A DNA stretch of 64,000 nt. Source: Kribbella qitaiheensis (GTDB lineage: Bacteria > Actinomycetota > Actinomycetes > Propionibacteriales > Kribbellaceae). The stretch spans positions 6,076,001 through 6,140,000 of the forward strand of contig NZ_CP043661.1 in assembly GCF_014217565.1 (NCBI RefSeq). Reading direction: 5' to 3'. Below, piece by piece: positions 9,286 through 17,496 of this stretch. Numbering within the stretch: position 1 is the first letter of the stretch; every line of letters starts with the position of its first letter. The position numbers were made by a program, and so were the translations under genes. A model generated the notes under the pieces. That model did not search any database, was not told the origin of the DNA, and was given only the letters and a program-made list of their open reading frames with translations.

Positions 9286-9575
9286 ACGAGCGACATCACC
9301 AGCGCGCGCCCCAAGCCGCCAGTCCCCGGCCGTACCTCGGTCGGCCTGACCTCGCGAGCCTCGCCAACCATGTCTCAAGTGGGCGTGGCGGGCGGGGTTG
9401 GCTGCGTGAGGTGCTCAATGGTTGCGAGGGGTCTGCCGGCGTCGCGTTGGACTCGAGTGGCTGGGCAGGCCGGGCCGATAGGTGCGGTGCTGTTCCCCGG
9501 CTGAGGCCAGGGGCGGTGGTGGTATCGCGGCCCGGCCCCGGGCGGGGGGCCGGGGTGGTGGCCGGGGGGGCGGGG

Positions 9576-11414
9576 TTAGCCGGTGTCGAGGGTTTCGGGG
9601 GCCCAGGGGTCGTAGTCGGCCGGGGGTCGGGTGGCTGGTGGTGGCGGGTCGTTGGCCAGGGGAAAGGCACGGACCGGGCGTCCCGGCCGGTCAGGCCGGT
9701 CGGGACGGTCAGGCCGGTCAGGACGGTCAGGACGGTCTTGTCGCCTGAACGGGTCGTTGGTGGTGTGCTCGGTGGGGCGTGACGCGGCGTCGCGGTGGGG
9801 TGTGTCGGCGGTGTCGGCTGGTGGTGATGGTGAGGTGCTGGGTGGTTGGGTGTGGCGGGGTGGGGTAGCCCAGGTGGGGCGGGTGATGTGGACGGTGCCG
9901 TTGGTGATGGTGATGGTGTAGTGGCCGGCGTGGACTGCTTTGTGGTCGGTGCTGCAGAACAGGGCGAGGTTTTCCAGGCAGGTGGGGCCGCCGTCGATCC
10001 AGTGGATGAGGTGGTGGGCGTGGCAGTAGCGCGGTGGCGCTCCGCAGATGACGCACCCTTTGTCGCGCTTGTTCAGGGCGCGTCGGATCGCTGTGGTGAC
10101 GAAACGTTCCTCGCGGCCCACGTCGAGGGGTTCGGAGTCCGAGCCGAGCACGATCGGGATGATCGCGGCGTCGCAGGCCAGGCGGCGGACCGCTGCCGCG
10201 GACAGGCTGTCACCGAACTGGAGGTTCCCGGTCGCGTCGCGGCCTTGTTGTTTCAGGTCGGTGTAGTCGATGGTGACGGTCACATGCGGCTTCACGCCGC
10301 CGTGGCCGGGAAGGTCACCGGTACCGGCGGCGACGGTCAGCACCTGGGTGAGGGCGTCGGCCTGGCGTTTGTCGCGCGACCGCGGGTCGAGTTCACCGTC
10401 GACTTTGCGGGGTTTCGCGGCGGCTTCGATGAGAGTCTTGAACAGTTCGGCGTTGGCGTTGGCCAGGAACCCGGAGAACTTCACGCCACGGTCGGCGTTG
10501 GTGAGGTGGAGCGCTTCGCGGCGTTCGGCGGCGTCTTCGGCCGGTTCGGGGCCGTCGGTGTCGAGGACCTCGCAGACCTGTTTGCCGAGTCGTTTCAGTT
10601 CCCATGACGTCAGGTGCCGGGCGGCTTCGACCATCTGCTGTTCGGCGACCCGTAAGGTCTCCACCGCCACCATCGCCGCCGCCGGGACTGCTTCGAGTGT
10701 GGACACGATCGCTTCGGCCTGGGCCGGATGCAGCAACACCGCCAGCAGTTCGGCGTCAACTGGCTCATCGGCCGGGGCACCGGTCTGGCCGGGCTCGGCG
10801 TCGCCGTCGGCGTCGACGTCGGCTGAATGACCGGTCCGGGCTGGCGCGGTGCCGGCGCCGGCCGGGTCACCACCGGTCTCGCCGGTCTCGCCGGTCTCGC
10901 CGGTCTCGCCGGTCTCGCCGGTCTCGCCGGTCTCGCCGGTCTCGCCGGTCTCGCCGGTCTCGCCGGTCTCGCCGGTCTCGCCGGTCTCGCCGGTCTCGCC
11001 GGTCTCGCCGGAAGCGTCGGCGTAGTGGATGGCCGGCTCGTCACCCGTCTCACCGGTCTCGCCGGAAGCGTCGGTCTTACCGGAAGCGTCGGTGTAGTGG
11101 ATGGCCGGGTCGTCACCGGCGGGTGTGTGCGGGTCGGGCAGGGCTGCGGTGACGGCGGGGTATTTGGTGAGGGCGGCAGCTAGGGCGAGGTCGCGTTTCA
11201 CCTCGGGGTGGTTGAGCCGGTGGCGCGTCGCGATGAACCGGGTGGTGCCTTGGCCGCTGATCTCTTGGGTGTGGCCGGTCTCGTCGAGTCGGGCGATGAC
11301 TTCGAGGCGGTAGGTCTCCCGGCGCGCGGACTCGGCATGCAGCGCGTCGAGAGCGGCGACTGCTTCCTCGCCACTCATCATGCACGCGGGCCGCGCGGAC
11401 AAGAGGAGTTCCAT
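9576..11414 (-). CDS. DUF222 / HNH endonuclease (13E12-repeat family) with repeat insertions
   Basis: Actinobacterial DUF222 protein with a C-terminal HNH nuclease fold, about 612 residues from the ATG at 11414. The DUF222 region flanks a long insertion of roughly 15 Gly-Glu-Thr units. The HNH motif is intact: CVICGAPPRYCHAHHLIHW followed by NLALFC and the second His region DHKAVH. The C-terminus has Arg-Pro-Asp repeats. An ATG at 11382 (MSGEEAV) is an alternative start. These genes are multicopy in many actinomycetes, and the related mycobacterial REP13E12 repeats are phage attachment sites. The biological role of the family is not established. Confidence 0.85.
   Translation of the reverse strand: MELLLSARPACMMSGEEAVAALDALHAESARRETYRLEVIARLDETGHTQEISGQGTTRFIATRHRLNHPEVKRDLALAAALTKYPAVTAALPDPHTPAGDDPAIHYTDASGKTDASGETGETGDEPAIHYADASGETGETGETGETGETGETGETGETGETGETGETGETGETGETGETGGDPAGAGTAPARTGHSADVDADGDAEPGQTGAPADEPVDAELLAVLLHPAQAEAIVSTLEAVPAAAMVAVETLRVAEQQMVEAARHLTSWELKRLGKQVCEVLDTDGPEPAEDAAERREALHLTNADRGVKFSGFLANANAELFKTLIEAAAKPRKVDGELDPRSRDKRQADALTQVLTVAAGTGDLPGHGGVKPHVTVTIDYTDLKQQGRDATGNLQFGDSLSAAAVRRLACDAAIIPIVLGSDSEPLDVGREERFVTTAIRRALNKRDKGCVICGAPPRYCHAHHLIHWIDGGPTCLENLALFCSTDHKAVHAGHYTITITNGTVHITRPTWATPPRHTQPPSTSPSPPADTADTPHRDAASRPTEHTTNDPFRRQDRPDRPDRPDRPDRPDRPGRPVRAFPLANDPPPPATRPPADYDPWAPETLDTG
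10873..11010. repeat. 9-bp tandem repeat inside the DUF222 gene
   Basis: About 15 perfect copies of GCCGGTCTC encode Gly-Glu-Thr on the minus strand. Diverged copies and a duplicated longer block (AIHYTDAS / AIHYADAS) continue to about 11105. The reading frame is kept throughout, so copy-number change would alter only linker length. Confidence 0.93.
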
Positions 11415-11464
11415 ACAGCTAACACTAGACCCGCCCACCGACAGTTTCCGAACCCACGAATCCC

Positions 11465-11536
11465 TTGTGGACAAGGGATTCCACGATGTACGAGATCTGG
11501 CCAAGTTGTCCACAGCACCGATCAGGCTGTGGACAA
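11465..11536. promoter_or_regulatory. Cluster of three DnaA-box 9-mers
   Basis: TGTGGACAA occurs at 11466-11474 and 11528-11536, and its complement TTGTCCACA at 11506-11514. All three match the actinobacterial DnaA-box consensus exactly. The first lies inside a palindrome (AATCCCTTGT, 2-bp gap, ACAAGGGATT). They sit in the 348-bp gap between the DUF222 gene and pncA; the rest of that gap shows no supported gene. Confidence 0.65.
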
Positions 11537-11762
11537 AAGCACCGTTTGCGGGCCCGTCTCCTGGTTGGTCTGGTTCGGTGTGGTGAAGCTGAGGGAGGCT
11601 TTTTGGGTACTGCGCTTTGTCGCTCGGGTGGTCGTTCGGCGGGAAGACAAGGTGGGCCCGGTTCGGCTGACCCAGCACGCCGAATCCGTCCGGCGTCTCG
11701 TGCCAGGTCGTGAACGGGTTCGGTACGCCGGGAGGCAGGTCCACTCCGGGCGGGCGCTCCGG

Positions 11763-12338
11763 TCAGGTGAGGTTGACGCCCGCCGTACGGAGGTCGACGA
11801 GGGCTTGTTCGGTGCTGGCCGGTGCCACCCCAGCGGTGAGGCCGGTCAGCACCGTAGTACCGAAGCCCTCGTTCTTCGCGTCCAGTGCGGTGGCGCGGAC
11901 GCAGTAGTCGGTGGCGATCCCGCAGACGTCCACCTCGGTGACGCCCTTGTGCCGGAGCCACTCGGCCAGACCTTCACCGTTCTGGCTCTTGCCCTCGAAG
12001 CCGGAGTACGCCGCGGCGTACTCGCCCTTGTCGAAGATCGCGTCGAACGGCTGCGGATCGAGATTCGGGTGGAAGCCGACCCCGTCGGTGCCGGCCACGC
12101 AGTGCCGCGGCCAGGAGTCGACGAAGTCGGGTGTCTCGGAGAAGTGGTCGCCCGGGTCGATGTGGTGATCCCGGGTGGCGACGACGTACCCGTATCTGTG
12201 CTCGCCAGGCTCGGCCTCGTGCCACTCGTGCAGCAACGTGCCGATCCGGAACGCGACATCCGCCCCACCGCTGACCGCCAGACTCCCGCCTTCGCAGAAG
12301 TCGTTCTGCACATCCACCACAATCAACGCCCGAGCCAT
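11763..12338 (-). CDS. pncA: Nicotinamidase / isochorismatase-family hydrolase
   Basis: Hydrolyses nicotinamide to nicotinate and ammonia for NAD salvage; 191 residues, cytoplasmic. The catalytic triad is visible: Asp in VVDVQNDF, Lys in DKGEY and Cys in ATDYCVRATALDA. Metal-binding residues lie in DHHIDPGDHF. The start is the ATG at 12338, with GAAGGAG 7 bases upstream. The nicotinate it makes would feed the phosphoribosyltransferase encoded at 33749-35095. The remains of a TetR gene run into its 5' end. Confidence 0.92.
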   Translation of the reverse strand: MARALIVVDVQNDFCEGGSLAVSGGADVAFRIGTLLHEWHEAEPGEHRYGYVVATRDHHIDPGDHFSETPDFVDSWPRHCVAGTDGVGFHPNLDPQPFDAIFDKGEYAAAYSGFEGKSQNGEGLAEWLRHKGVTEVDVCGIATDYCVRATALDAKNEGFGTTVLTGLTAGVAPASTEQALVDLRTAGVNLT

Positions 12339-12730
12339 CGCAACGCTCCTTCGCCGGTGTCCTGCCCCTCACGGTACAAGCCCCACCCACCTTGTCCGGT
12401 GAGGCTCTCGTACAAGCCGCGGTCCGTCGCCTGGCGGGCGGCCGTCTGCTCGAAGAAGGTGACCATGGCCGACCACGGATCGTCGGTGGTCAGCGCTTCG
12501 CGCGCGTCGGCCGCGATCTGGGCGGTGGCGTCGGCCAGTACGGCGGCCGCGATCGCCTGCTTGTTCGGGAAGTGCCGGTACGCCGTCCCGACCCCGACGC
12601 CCGCGTGCCGGGCGATGTCGTCGAGCGTCGCGCCGAACCCGTGGTCCGCGAAGACCGTCCGGGCGGACTGGACCAGCCAGGCCCGGTTGCGGACGGAGTC
12701 CCCGAAGCGGAGGTTGTCTCTCCGATCCTT
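12323..12730 (-). pseudogene. TetR-family regulator remnant, no start codon and 3'-truncated
   Basis: An open minus-strand frame encodes a clear TetR DNA-binding domain: SARTVFADHGF, TLDDIARHAGVGVGTAYRHFPNKQ, then DRGLYESLTG. No ATG, GTG or TTG lies in frame before the domain. Similarity ends after about 110 residues, where a family member would continue for 80 more, and the frame stops inside pncA. It is divergent from the TauE gene at 12742, the position where a local repressor would sit. I call it a decayed gene; whether upstream sequence rescues it cannot be seen. Confidence 0.6.
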
Positions 12731-12741
12731 AGGGTGGAGGC

Positions 12742-13503
12742 ATGGACCTGACCGGGATGCAGCAGCTCGCCGTGGTCGCGGCCGGGCTCGGGGCCGGGAT
12801 GCTGACCTCTACGGTCGGGGTGGCGTCGCTGGTCAGCTTTCCGGTGCTGATCGCCCTCGGGATCCCGCCGGTCGTCGCCAATGTGTCGAACACGCTCGGG
12901 CTCATCCCCGGCAGCCTGAGCGGAACATTCGGGTACCGCCGGGAACTGATCGTGAAGCCGCGAGTGGTCTGGTTCGTAGTGCTGACCTGCTCTGTCGGGG
13001 CCGTTGTGGGCGCCGTACTGCTGCTGTCCCTGCCGCCCGGCGTGTTCGAGGCCGCCGTACCGTGGCTGATCGTCCTTGCTTGCCTGACCGTTGGGGTGCA
13101 GCCGCTGATCGCTCGCTGGCTGCGGCGACACGGCGAACCGGGCGGCTCGCGAGGAAGGTTGTCGCCGGCAACCACCGTGTTCGCGGGGCTGACCGGCGTG
13201 TACGGCGGGTACTTCGGCGCCGGTGCCGGAGTGATGATGATGGCCGTACTCAGCCTCGGCCTCGACCTGGACCTCCGGGTCGTGAACGCTCTGAAAACCC
13301 TGGCCCTGATGGTCGCGAACATTGTCGCCGGCCTGATCTTCGTCTTCGTCGCCGACGTGAACTTCACGGTCGCCGGCCTGCTGGCGATCGGCTCGGTGGT
13401 GGGCGGCTACGTAGGCGCGCACATCGGCCGCCGCCTGCCGCCCACCATCCTCCGCGTCCTCATCATCGCCGCGGGCCTGACCACCGCCATCACCATGTTC
13501 TGA
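12742..13503 (+). CDS. TauE/SafE-family membrane exporter
   Basis: Integral-membrane protein of 253 residues with about 8 hydrophobic segments, of the TauE/SafE (DUF81) family that moves sulfite, sulfoacetate or other organic anions. It has the duplicated family pattern: GAGMLTSTVGVASLVSFPVL near the N-terminus and GVYGGYFGAGAGVMMMAVL at the second half. The ATG at 12742 is preceded by GGTGGAGG. The divergent TetR remnant suggests it was once regulated locally. The substrate cannot be assigned. Confidence 0.87.
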   Translation: MDLTGMQQLAVVAAGLGAGMLTSTVGVASLVSFPVLIALGIPPVVANVSNTLGLIPGSLSGTFGYRRELIVKPRVVWFVVLTCSVGAVVGAVLLLSLPPGVFEAAVPWLIVLACLTVGVQPLIARWLRRHGEPGGSRGRLSPATTVFAGLTGVYGGYFGAGAGVMMMAVLSLGLDLDLRVVNALKTLALMVANIVAGLIFVFVADVNFTVAGLLAIGSVVGGYVGAHIGRRLPPTILRVLIIAAGLTTAITMF

Positions 13504-13549
13504 CGACCGCGCTACCTGGCCGCCGCCGAACCCAAACGCCGCGGTCGGT

Positions 13550-14329
13550 TCAGGCAGCGAACATGGCGCCGCCGTTGACGCGGATGATTTCGCCCTGGGT
13601 GGCAGTGGTGCGAGGCGAGCAGAGGAACACGATCGCCGCCGCCACATCCGTTGCCTCAGGCAAACGCCGGGCGGTGAACTGTTGCGCGATCTGCTCGAGC
13701 GCGGGCTTCGGGATCATCCGGTGCTCGCCGTTCTCCAAGGTGATCCCGGGCATCACGATGTTCACGAGCACACCGTCCTGGCCGAGGTCGTGCTGCAGGC
13801 TCGCCACCATCCCGTGCAGGCCCGCCTTCGCGGCGCCGTACGCCCAGGACCCGGCCATTCCGCGCTCCACCAGATCCGTTGACAGCAACACCAATCGCCC
13901 CTGCGTGGACCGCCGCAACGCCGGCGCCGCAGCCTGGACCAGGTAGAAGTTCCCCTCCAGGTTCGCCCGCATCACCGGCACCCACACCTCGGGCTTCGCG
14001 TCCTCGATCCGCGTCGGCCGATCATGGAAGCCCGCCGTACCCCAGTTCACCGCATTGCCCACCAAAGCGTCCAGCCCACCCCAATGCTCCACCGTCGCCC
14101 CGACCGCAGCGGCAATCGACTCGGGATCGCCCAGCTCCATCCGTACGGCGTACGCCTCACCGCCCGCCTTCTCGATCTCCTCCAGCACCTCGTCGGCGGC
14201 CTCCTCGCGCGAGTGATAGGTGATCGCCACCCGCGCCCCTTCCCGCGCGAACGCCAACGCGGTCTGCCGCCCGATCCCCGACGACCCGCCGGTCACCAGC
14301 GCCGCGGCCCCAGTCAACCCAAGCTCCAT
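13550..14329 (-). CDS. Short-chain dehydrogenase/reductase (SDR)
   Basis: Classical SDR of 259 residues using NAD(P)H. The cofactor motif is TGGSSGIGRQ, the NAG-type motif is changed to GNAVN, and the catalytic Ser, Tyr and Lys appear in LLSTDLVER and YGAAKAG. The C-terminus has TGNSI-type VNGGAMFA. FabG-like reductases are nearest; substrate unknown. I prefer the ATG at 14329 because GGAGGA lies 7 bases upstream; an ATG at 14344 would add five residues and place that ribosome site inside the gene. Operator-like repeats sit directly upstream. Confidence 0.87.
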   Translation of the reverse strand: MELGLTGAAALVTGGSSGIGRQTALAFAREGARVAITYHSREEAADEVLEEIEKAGGEAYAVRMELGDPESIAAAVGATVEHWGGLDALVGNAVNWGTAGFHDRPTRIEDAKPEVWVPVMRANLEGNFYLVQAAAPALRRSTQGRLVLLSTDLVERGMAGSWAYGAAKAGLHGMVASLQHDLGQDGVLVNIVMPGITLENGEHRMIPKPALEQIAQQFTARRLPEATDVAAAIVFLCSPRTTATQGEIIRVNGGAMFAA

Positions 14330-14353
14330 CTTCAGCTCCTCCATCTCTAGTGA

Positions 14354-14385
14354 TTAGCCGACTAACCAAAAACCTAGCCGACTAA
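14354..14385. promoter_or_regulatory. Two operator-like sites upstream of the SDR gene
   Basis: TTAGCCGACTAA (14354-14365) and CTAGCCGACTAA (14374-14385) are spaced exactly 20 bp, two helical turns. Each is near-palindromic (TTAG...CTAA). They lie 25-56 bp above the SDR start, so cooperative binding of a TetR- or MarR-type dimer is plausible. The regulator is not identified. Confidence 0.6.
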
Positions 14386-14546
14386 CAATCCATTCGCAAC
14401 CGTGAATCGCCTCGGCAGCCCGAGCTGCAGTTTTTGGTGCGTCGATGTGGAAACTTGTAGTGAACAGTTGACTTCTGTGCAGTAATGATCAAAATCAGTA
14501 GCAGCCTGGCGAGTCCGCTGGCGTCCTCGGCCCCAAAGGAGCTCCT

Positions 14547-16739
14547 GTGTCACGTTCGCGAAAGACTGCTGTGGTGGCTCTGCTGGGCCTCGGATTACTC
14601 GTCGGCGGTATCGGTTCGGCGGCCTCAGCGGCGCCTTCGAACGCGACGTACACCATCTCGGTCGGGTCCAAGGGCAGTTGGGGGACGCCCACCGATACCC
14701 CGGCCGGCACGTACATCGACAAGGACGGAACGTTCTACTTCCAGCAGTCCGCCGCCCTCTACGGCACCAGTGAGCCGCGGAAGTGGGACTTCTACACCGG
14801 GACGAACTTCGACACCGCGACCAAGTCGAGCGCGATCAGCAACGCGGTCAACCCGAACAACGCCAACGACAAGAACTACGACACCACCTGGCGGTGCAAC
14901 AACAGCCCCACCGGGCTGGAAGCGACGTTCGCGCCGAGCGGCTCCAGCTACTCACAGAAGAACTTCTGCGACCTCGCCGGTGTCTGGGTCGACCCGGACA
15001 GCGGCGACTGGTACGGCCTGGTGCACAACGAGTTCACGCCACAGCCCTTCGGTGACGGTCTGCACTACGACGCGATCGACTACGCGGTCTCCACCGACCA
15101 GGGCAAGACCTGGACGATCAAGAGCCACGTCATCACTTCGCCGTACAGCACCAAGCGTAACGACAACACCGCGTTCCCGAACCAGACGTACTCCTACGGC
15201 GACGGCGATCAGCGACTGTTCGTCGACACCGCGTCGGGCTATTTCTACGTGTACTACGGCTCGCGGATCGTGGACAAGTCGGGCGGCTGGAAGAACTTCC
15301 GCCAGCATGTCGCCCGGGCCAAGATGTCGTCGAAGATGAGCCCTTCTTCCTGGCAGAAGTGGTACGACGGTTCCTGGTCGCAGCCCGGGGTCGGCGGTCT
15401 CGAGAGCAACCTCGTCCCGGTCGACTCGAGCAACCCCACCGGGTACACGCCGCTCGCGAAGGAATACCAGCCCACCACCACCGGCACGGTGGATCAGCAG
15501 GTCGCGGCCGGCACGCTCTCCCCGACCTCTCCGCTGTTCGTGATGGACATCGCGTACGACGCGTACCTCGGGCTGTACATCGGCGAGCCCCAGGCGGTGC
15601 GGCAGGACGGCAACGAACCGCAGCACTTCTACGTCACCGACGATCTCACCAGCCAGAAGTGGTACTCGATCGGCGACACCGGCAGCTACACCACCGCGTC
15701 GTGGTACCGCTGGTTCCTCGACAGCGTGAACAAGACGAACTCCACGATCATCGGCAAAGCCTTCCGCTCGTACTGCTCGTTCGGCTGCTCCGGCGGCACT
15801 TCCGGCGAGTACGTCAATCTCACGGTCAACTCGACCTCACCCGCAGCCGCGCCACTGGACCTCACGAAGACCTACCGAATCGCCAACGGTGGCGGGCGCG
15901 TCCTCGCCCAGCAGTCCGGTACGACGGCAACCACCTCCGTCGGCACCGCCTCGGGATCCACCCTCGAAGCCTGGTACTTCGTTGCCAACGGCGACGGTTC
16001 CTACCAGATCCTCAACTCGTCGACCGGCAATGCGCTCGGAGTCGACGCCGGTACGACGGCCAGTCGGGCGTGGGGCGCCAGGCCGACCGTCACCACTGTC
16101 GGCTCCACCGCGGGCCAGCAGTGGTGGATCATCAAGAGCGCCGGCGGAACCTTCCGCTTCGTCAACCGCCACAGCGGTCTCGTCCTCGGGCTCTCCGCGG
16201 ACTCCACCCGCCTCGCCGAGACCACCCCGACCCGCGACTGGACGAACACCACCGGCAACAGCGTCGGCGGAACCCGCACCGCGGCCGAGCAGACCCTCAC
16301 CGTCAGCCAGCTCGGCACCGCACCGCAGAACCTCAACGGCGTACACACCATCTCGACCGGCGGCAAAGCGCTCGACGACCCCGACCGCAGTACCGCCCCC
16401 GGCACGCAGCTGATCACCTGGACCAGCAACGGCGAGACCAACCAGAAGTGGACCTTCACCCAGCAGGCCGACGGTTCTTACACCCTCAAGAACAACTCGT
16501 CCGGCCTCTGCGCCGACGTCAACGGCGGCGCCACCACCGCCGGAGCCGCCATCATCCAGTGGACCTGCACCACCGGCGCCAACCAGCACTGGACCGCCAC
16601 CAAACTTGCCAACGGCAACTACACACTCACCGCAGCCAGCAGCGGTCTGCTCCTCACCACCGCCTCCACCACCGACGGCGCCAAGGTCAGCCAACAACCC
16701 AACACCAACACATCTCTCCAGCAATGGACCATCAACTGA
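14547..16739 (+). CDS. Secreted beta-propeller protein with C-terminal ricin-type lectin domains
   Basis: Exported protein of 730 residues, probably acting on or binding plant or microbial polysaccharide. A Sec signal (VVALLGLGLLVGGIGSAASA) is followed by a BNR/sialidase-like five- or six-bladed region to about residue 425, with YAVSTDQGKTW as a typical Asp-box. Two ricin B-type trefoil regions follow, the last with the Q-x-W repeats NQKWTF, NQHWTA and LQQWTI. The GTG at 14547 has AAAGGAG 6 bases upstream. The catalytic class cannot be fixed by eye. Its stop codon and the next 13 bases are repeated 26 bp downstream. Confidence 0.8.
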   Translation: MSRSRKTAVVALLGLGLLVGGIGSAASAAPSNATYTISVGSKGSWGTPTDTPAGTYIDKDGTFYFQQSAALYGTSEPRKWDFYTGTNFDTATKSSAISNAVNPNNANDKNYDTTWRCNNSPTGLEATFAPSGSSYSQKNFCDLAGVWVDPDSGDWYGLVHNEFTPQPFGDGLHYDAIDYAVSTDQGKTWTIKSHVITSPYSTKRNDNTAFPNQTYSYGDGDQRLFVDTASGYFYVYYGSRIVDKSGGWKNFRQHVARAKMSSKMSPSSWQKWYDGSWSQPGVGGLESNLVPVDSSNPTGYTPLAKEYQPTTTGTVDQQVAAGTLSPTSPLFVMDIAYDAYLGLYIGEPQAVRQDGNEPQHFYVTDDLTSQKWYSIGDTGSYTTASWYRWFLDSVNKTNSTIIGKAFRSYCSFGCSGGTSGEYVNLTVNSTSPAAAPLDLTKTYRIANGGGRVLAQQSGTTATTSVGTASGSTLEAWYFVANGDGSYQILNSSTGNALGVDAGTTASRAWGARPTVTTVGSTAGQQWWIIKSAGGTFRFVNRHSGLVLGLSADSTRLAETTPTRDWTNTTGNSVGGTRTAAEQTLTVSQLGTAPQNLNGVHTISTGGKALDDPDRSTAPGTQLITWTSNGETNQKWTFTQQADGSYTLKNNSSGLCADVNGGATTAGAAIIQWTCTTGANQHWTATKLANGNYTLTAASSGLLLTTASTTDGAKVSQQPNTNTSLQQWTIN

Positions 16740-16782
16740 CCACCCCTGCCGCTGGTGGCTTGTGACCACCCCTGCCGCATGA

Positions 16783-16820
16783 CGCCCTCTGCCCCTGACC
16801 GCGGTCAGGGGCAGAGGGCG
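16783..16820. terminator. 38-bp perfect palindrome between convergent genes
   Basis: Two 19-base arms, CGCCCTCTGCCCCTGACCG and its exact complement, meet with no loop spacer. It serves as a terminator in both directions for the lectin gene and the convergent TetR gene. The right arm also encodes the last residues and stop codon of the TetR protein. Confidence 0.8.
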
Positions 16821-17443
16821 TTGGTGATGGCGTTGGTCAGCCAGGTTTCGTAGCGGGGGAGGGGCCAGGTGCGGGTGAGGACCAGTAGGTCGTAGAGGTC
16901 GATCGAGGTGTAGGTCCAGAGGGTGTCGCGGGTTTCGTCGAGGGGGAGGCCGGGGCGGAGTTGGCCGGTGGAGTGGAGGTGGGTGGCCAGCATTGTCATG
17001 CCGGTGAGGCGTTCGGTTTGGAGGTTCTGCCAGACCTCTTCGAGGGTGTCGTCGACGTGGCGGCCGTCGCGGATCAGGATCTGGACCTTGGCTGAGCGTT
17101 GCTGGCGATGCGCGAAGCCCTCGACGTACAGGGCGAGCTTGCGGCGTACGTCGGGCTCGGCCTGGATCGCGATCGCCTCGGGTCGCTCGGCGACCGGGAT
17201 CGGTTCGTCGTCGCCGGCGATGACCAAATCGAAGACGGCCTTCGCCAGGGCTGCCTTGGTGCCGAAGCCCTTGTAGACGCTCTCGGCCGAGACGCCGGCG
17301 GTCCGGGCCACGGCCGCGATCGTCGTCGAGCGGAACCCGTCGCGCTCGAACAACTCCTGAGCAGCCTGTACGACGGCCAGCCGCCGCGCCACTGCGCGCT
17401 CGCGCCGGCCCGAGGCGTCGTAGGCCCTCTTGACTTCTGCCAT
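16805..17443 (-). CDS. TetR-family transcriptional regulator
   Basis: Repressor of 212 residues. The N-terminal helix-turn-helix is TTIAAVARTAGVSAESVYKGFGTKAAL; the rest is the variable ligand-binding domain. I choose the ATG at 17443 (MAEVKRAYD). The gene is divergent from the SnoaL-like gene at 17497 with only 53 bp between starts, and a small palindrome lies in that gap, so it very likely controls that gene and itself. Its last codons form one arm of the 38-bp terminator palindrome. Confidence 0.87.
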   Translation of the reverse strand: MAEVKRAYDASGRRERAVARRLAVVQAAQELFERDGFRSTTIAAVARTAGVSAESVYKGFGTKAALAKAVFDLVIAGDDEPIPVAERPEAIAIQAEPDVRRKLALYVEGFAHRQQRSAKVQILIRDGRHVDDTLEEVWQNLQTERLTGMTMLATHLHSTGQLRPGLPLDETRDTLWTYTSIDLYDLLVLTRTWPLPRYETWLTNAITNALCP

Positions 17444-17467
17444 CACCAGACCCAATCTAATTGGAGG

Positions 17468-17478
17468 CAGTTGAACTG
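17468..17478. promoter_or_regulatory. Palindrome between tetR and the SnoaL-like gene
   Basis: CAGTT-G-AACTG is a perfect 11-bp inverted repeat centred in the 53-bp divergent gap. It is flanked by two copies of AATTGGAGG (17458-17466 and 17484-17492), the second of which also serves as the ribosome site. A likely operator for the adjacent TetR protein. Confidence 0.5.
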
Positions 17479-17496
17479 TATCGAATTGGAGGGATC

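Noticed and set aside
10827..11183. Plus-strand frame encoding Leu-Ala-Gly repeats
   Set aside because: It is the complement of the Gly-Glu-Thr repeat in the DUF222 gene; no ribosome site or domain.
12490..13647. Long minus-strand frame over the TauE gene
   Set aside because: Antisense shadow; the TauE reading on the plus strand has clear membrane motifs.
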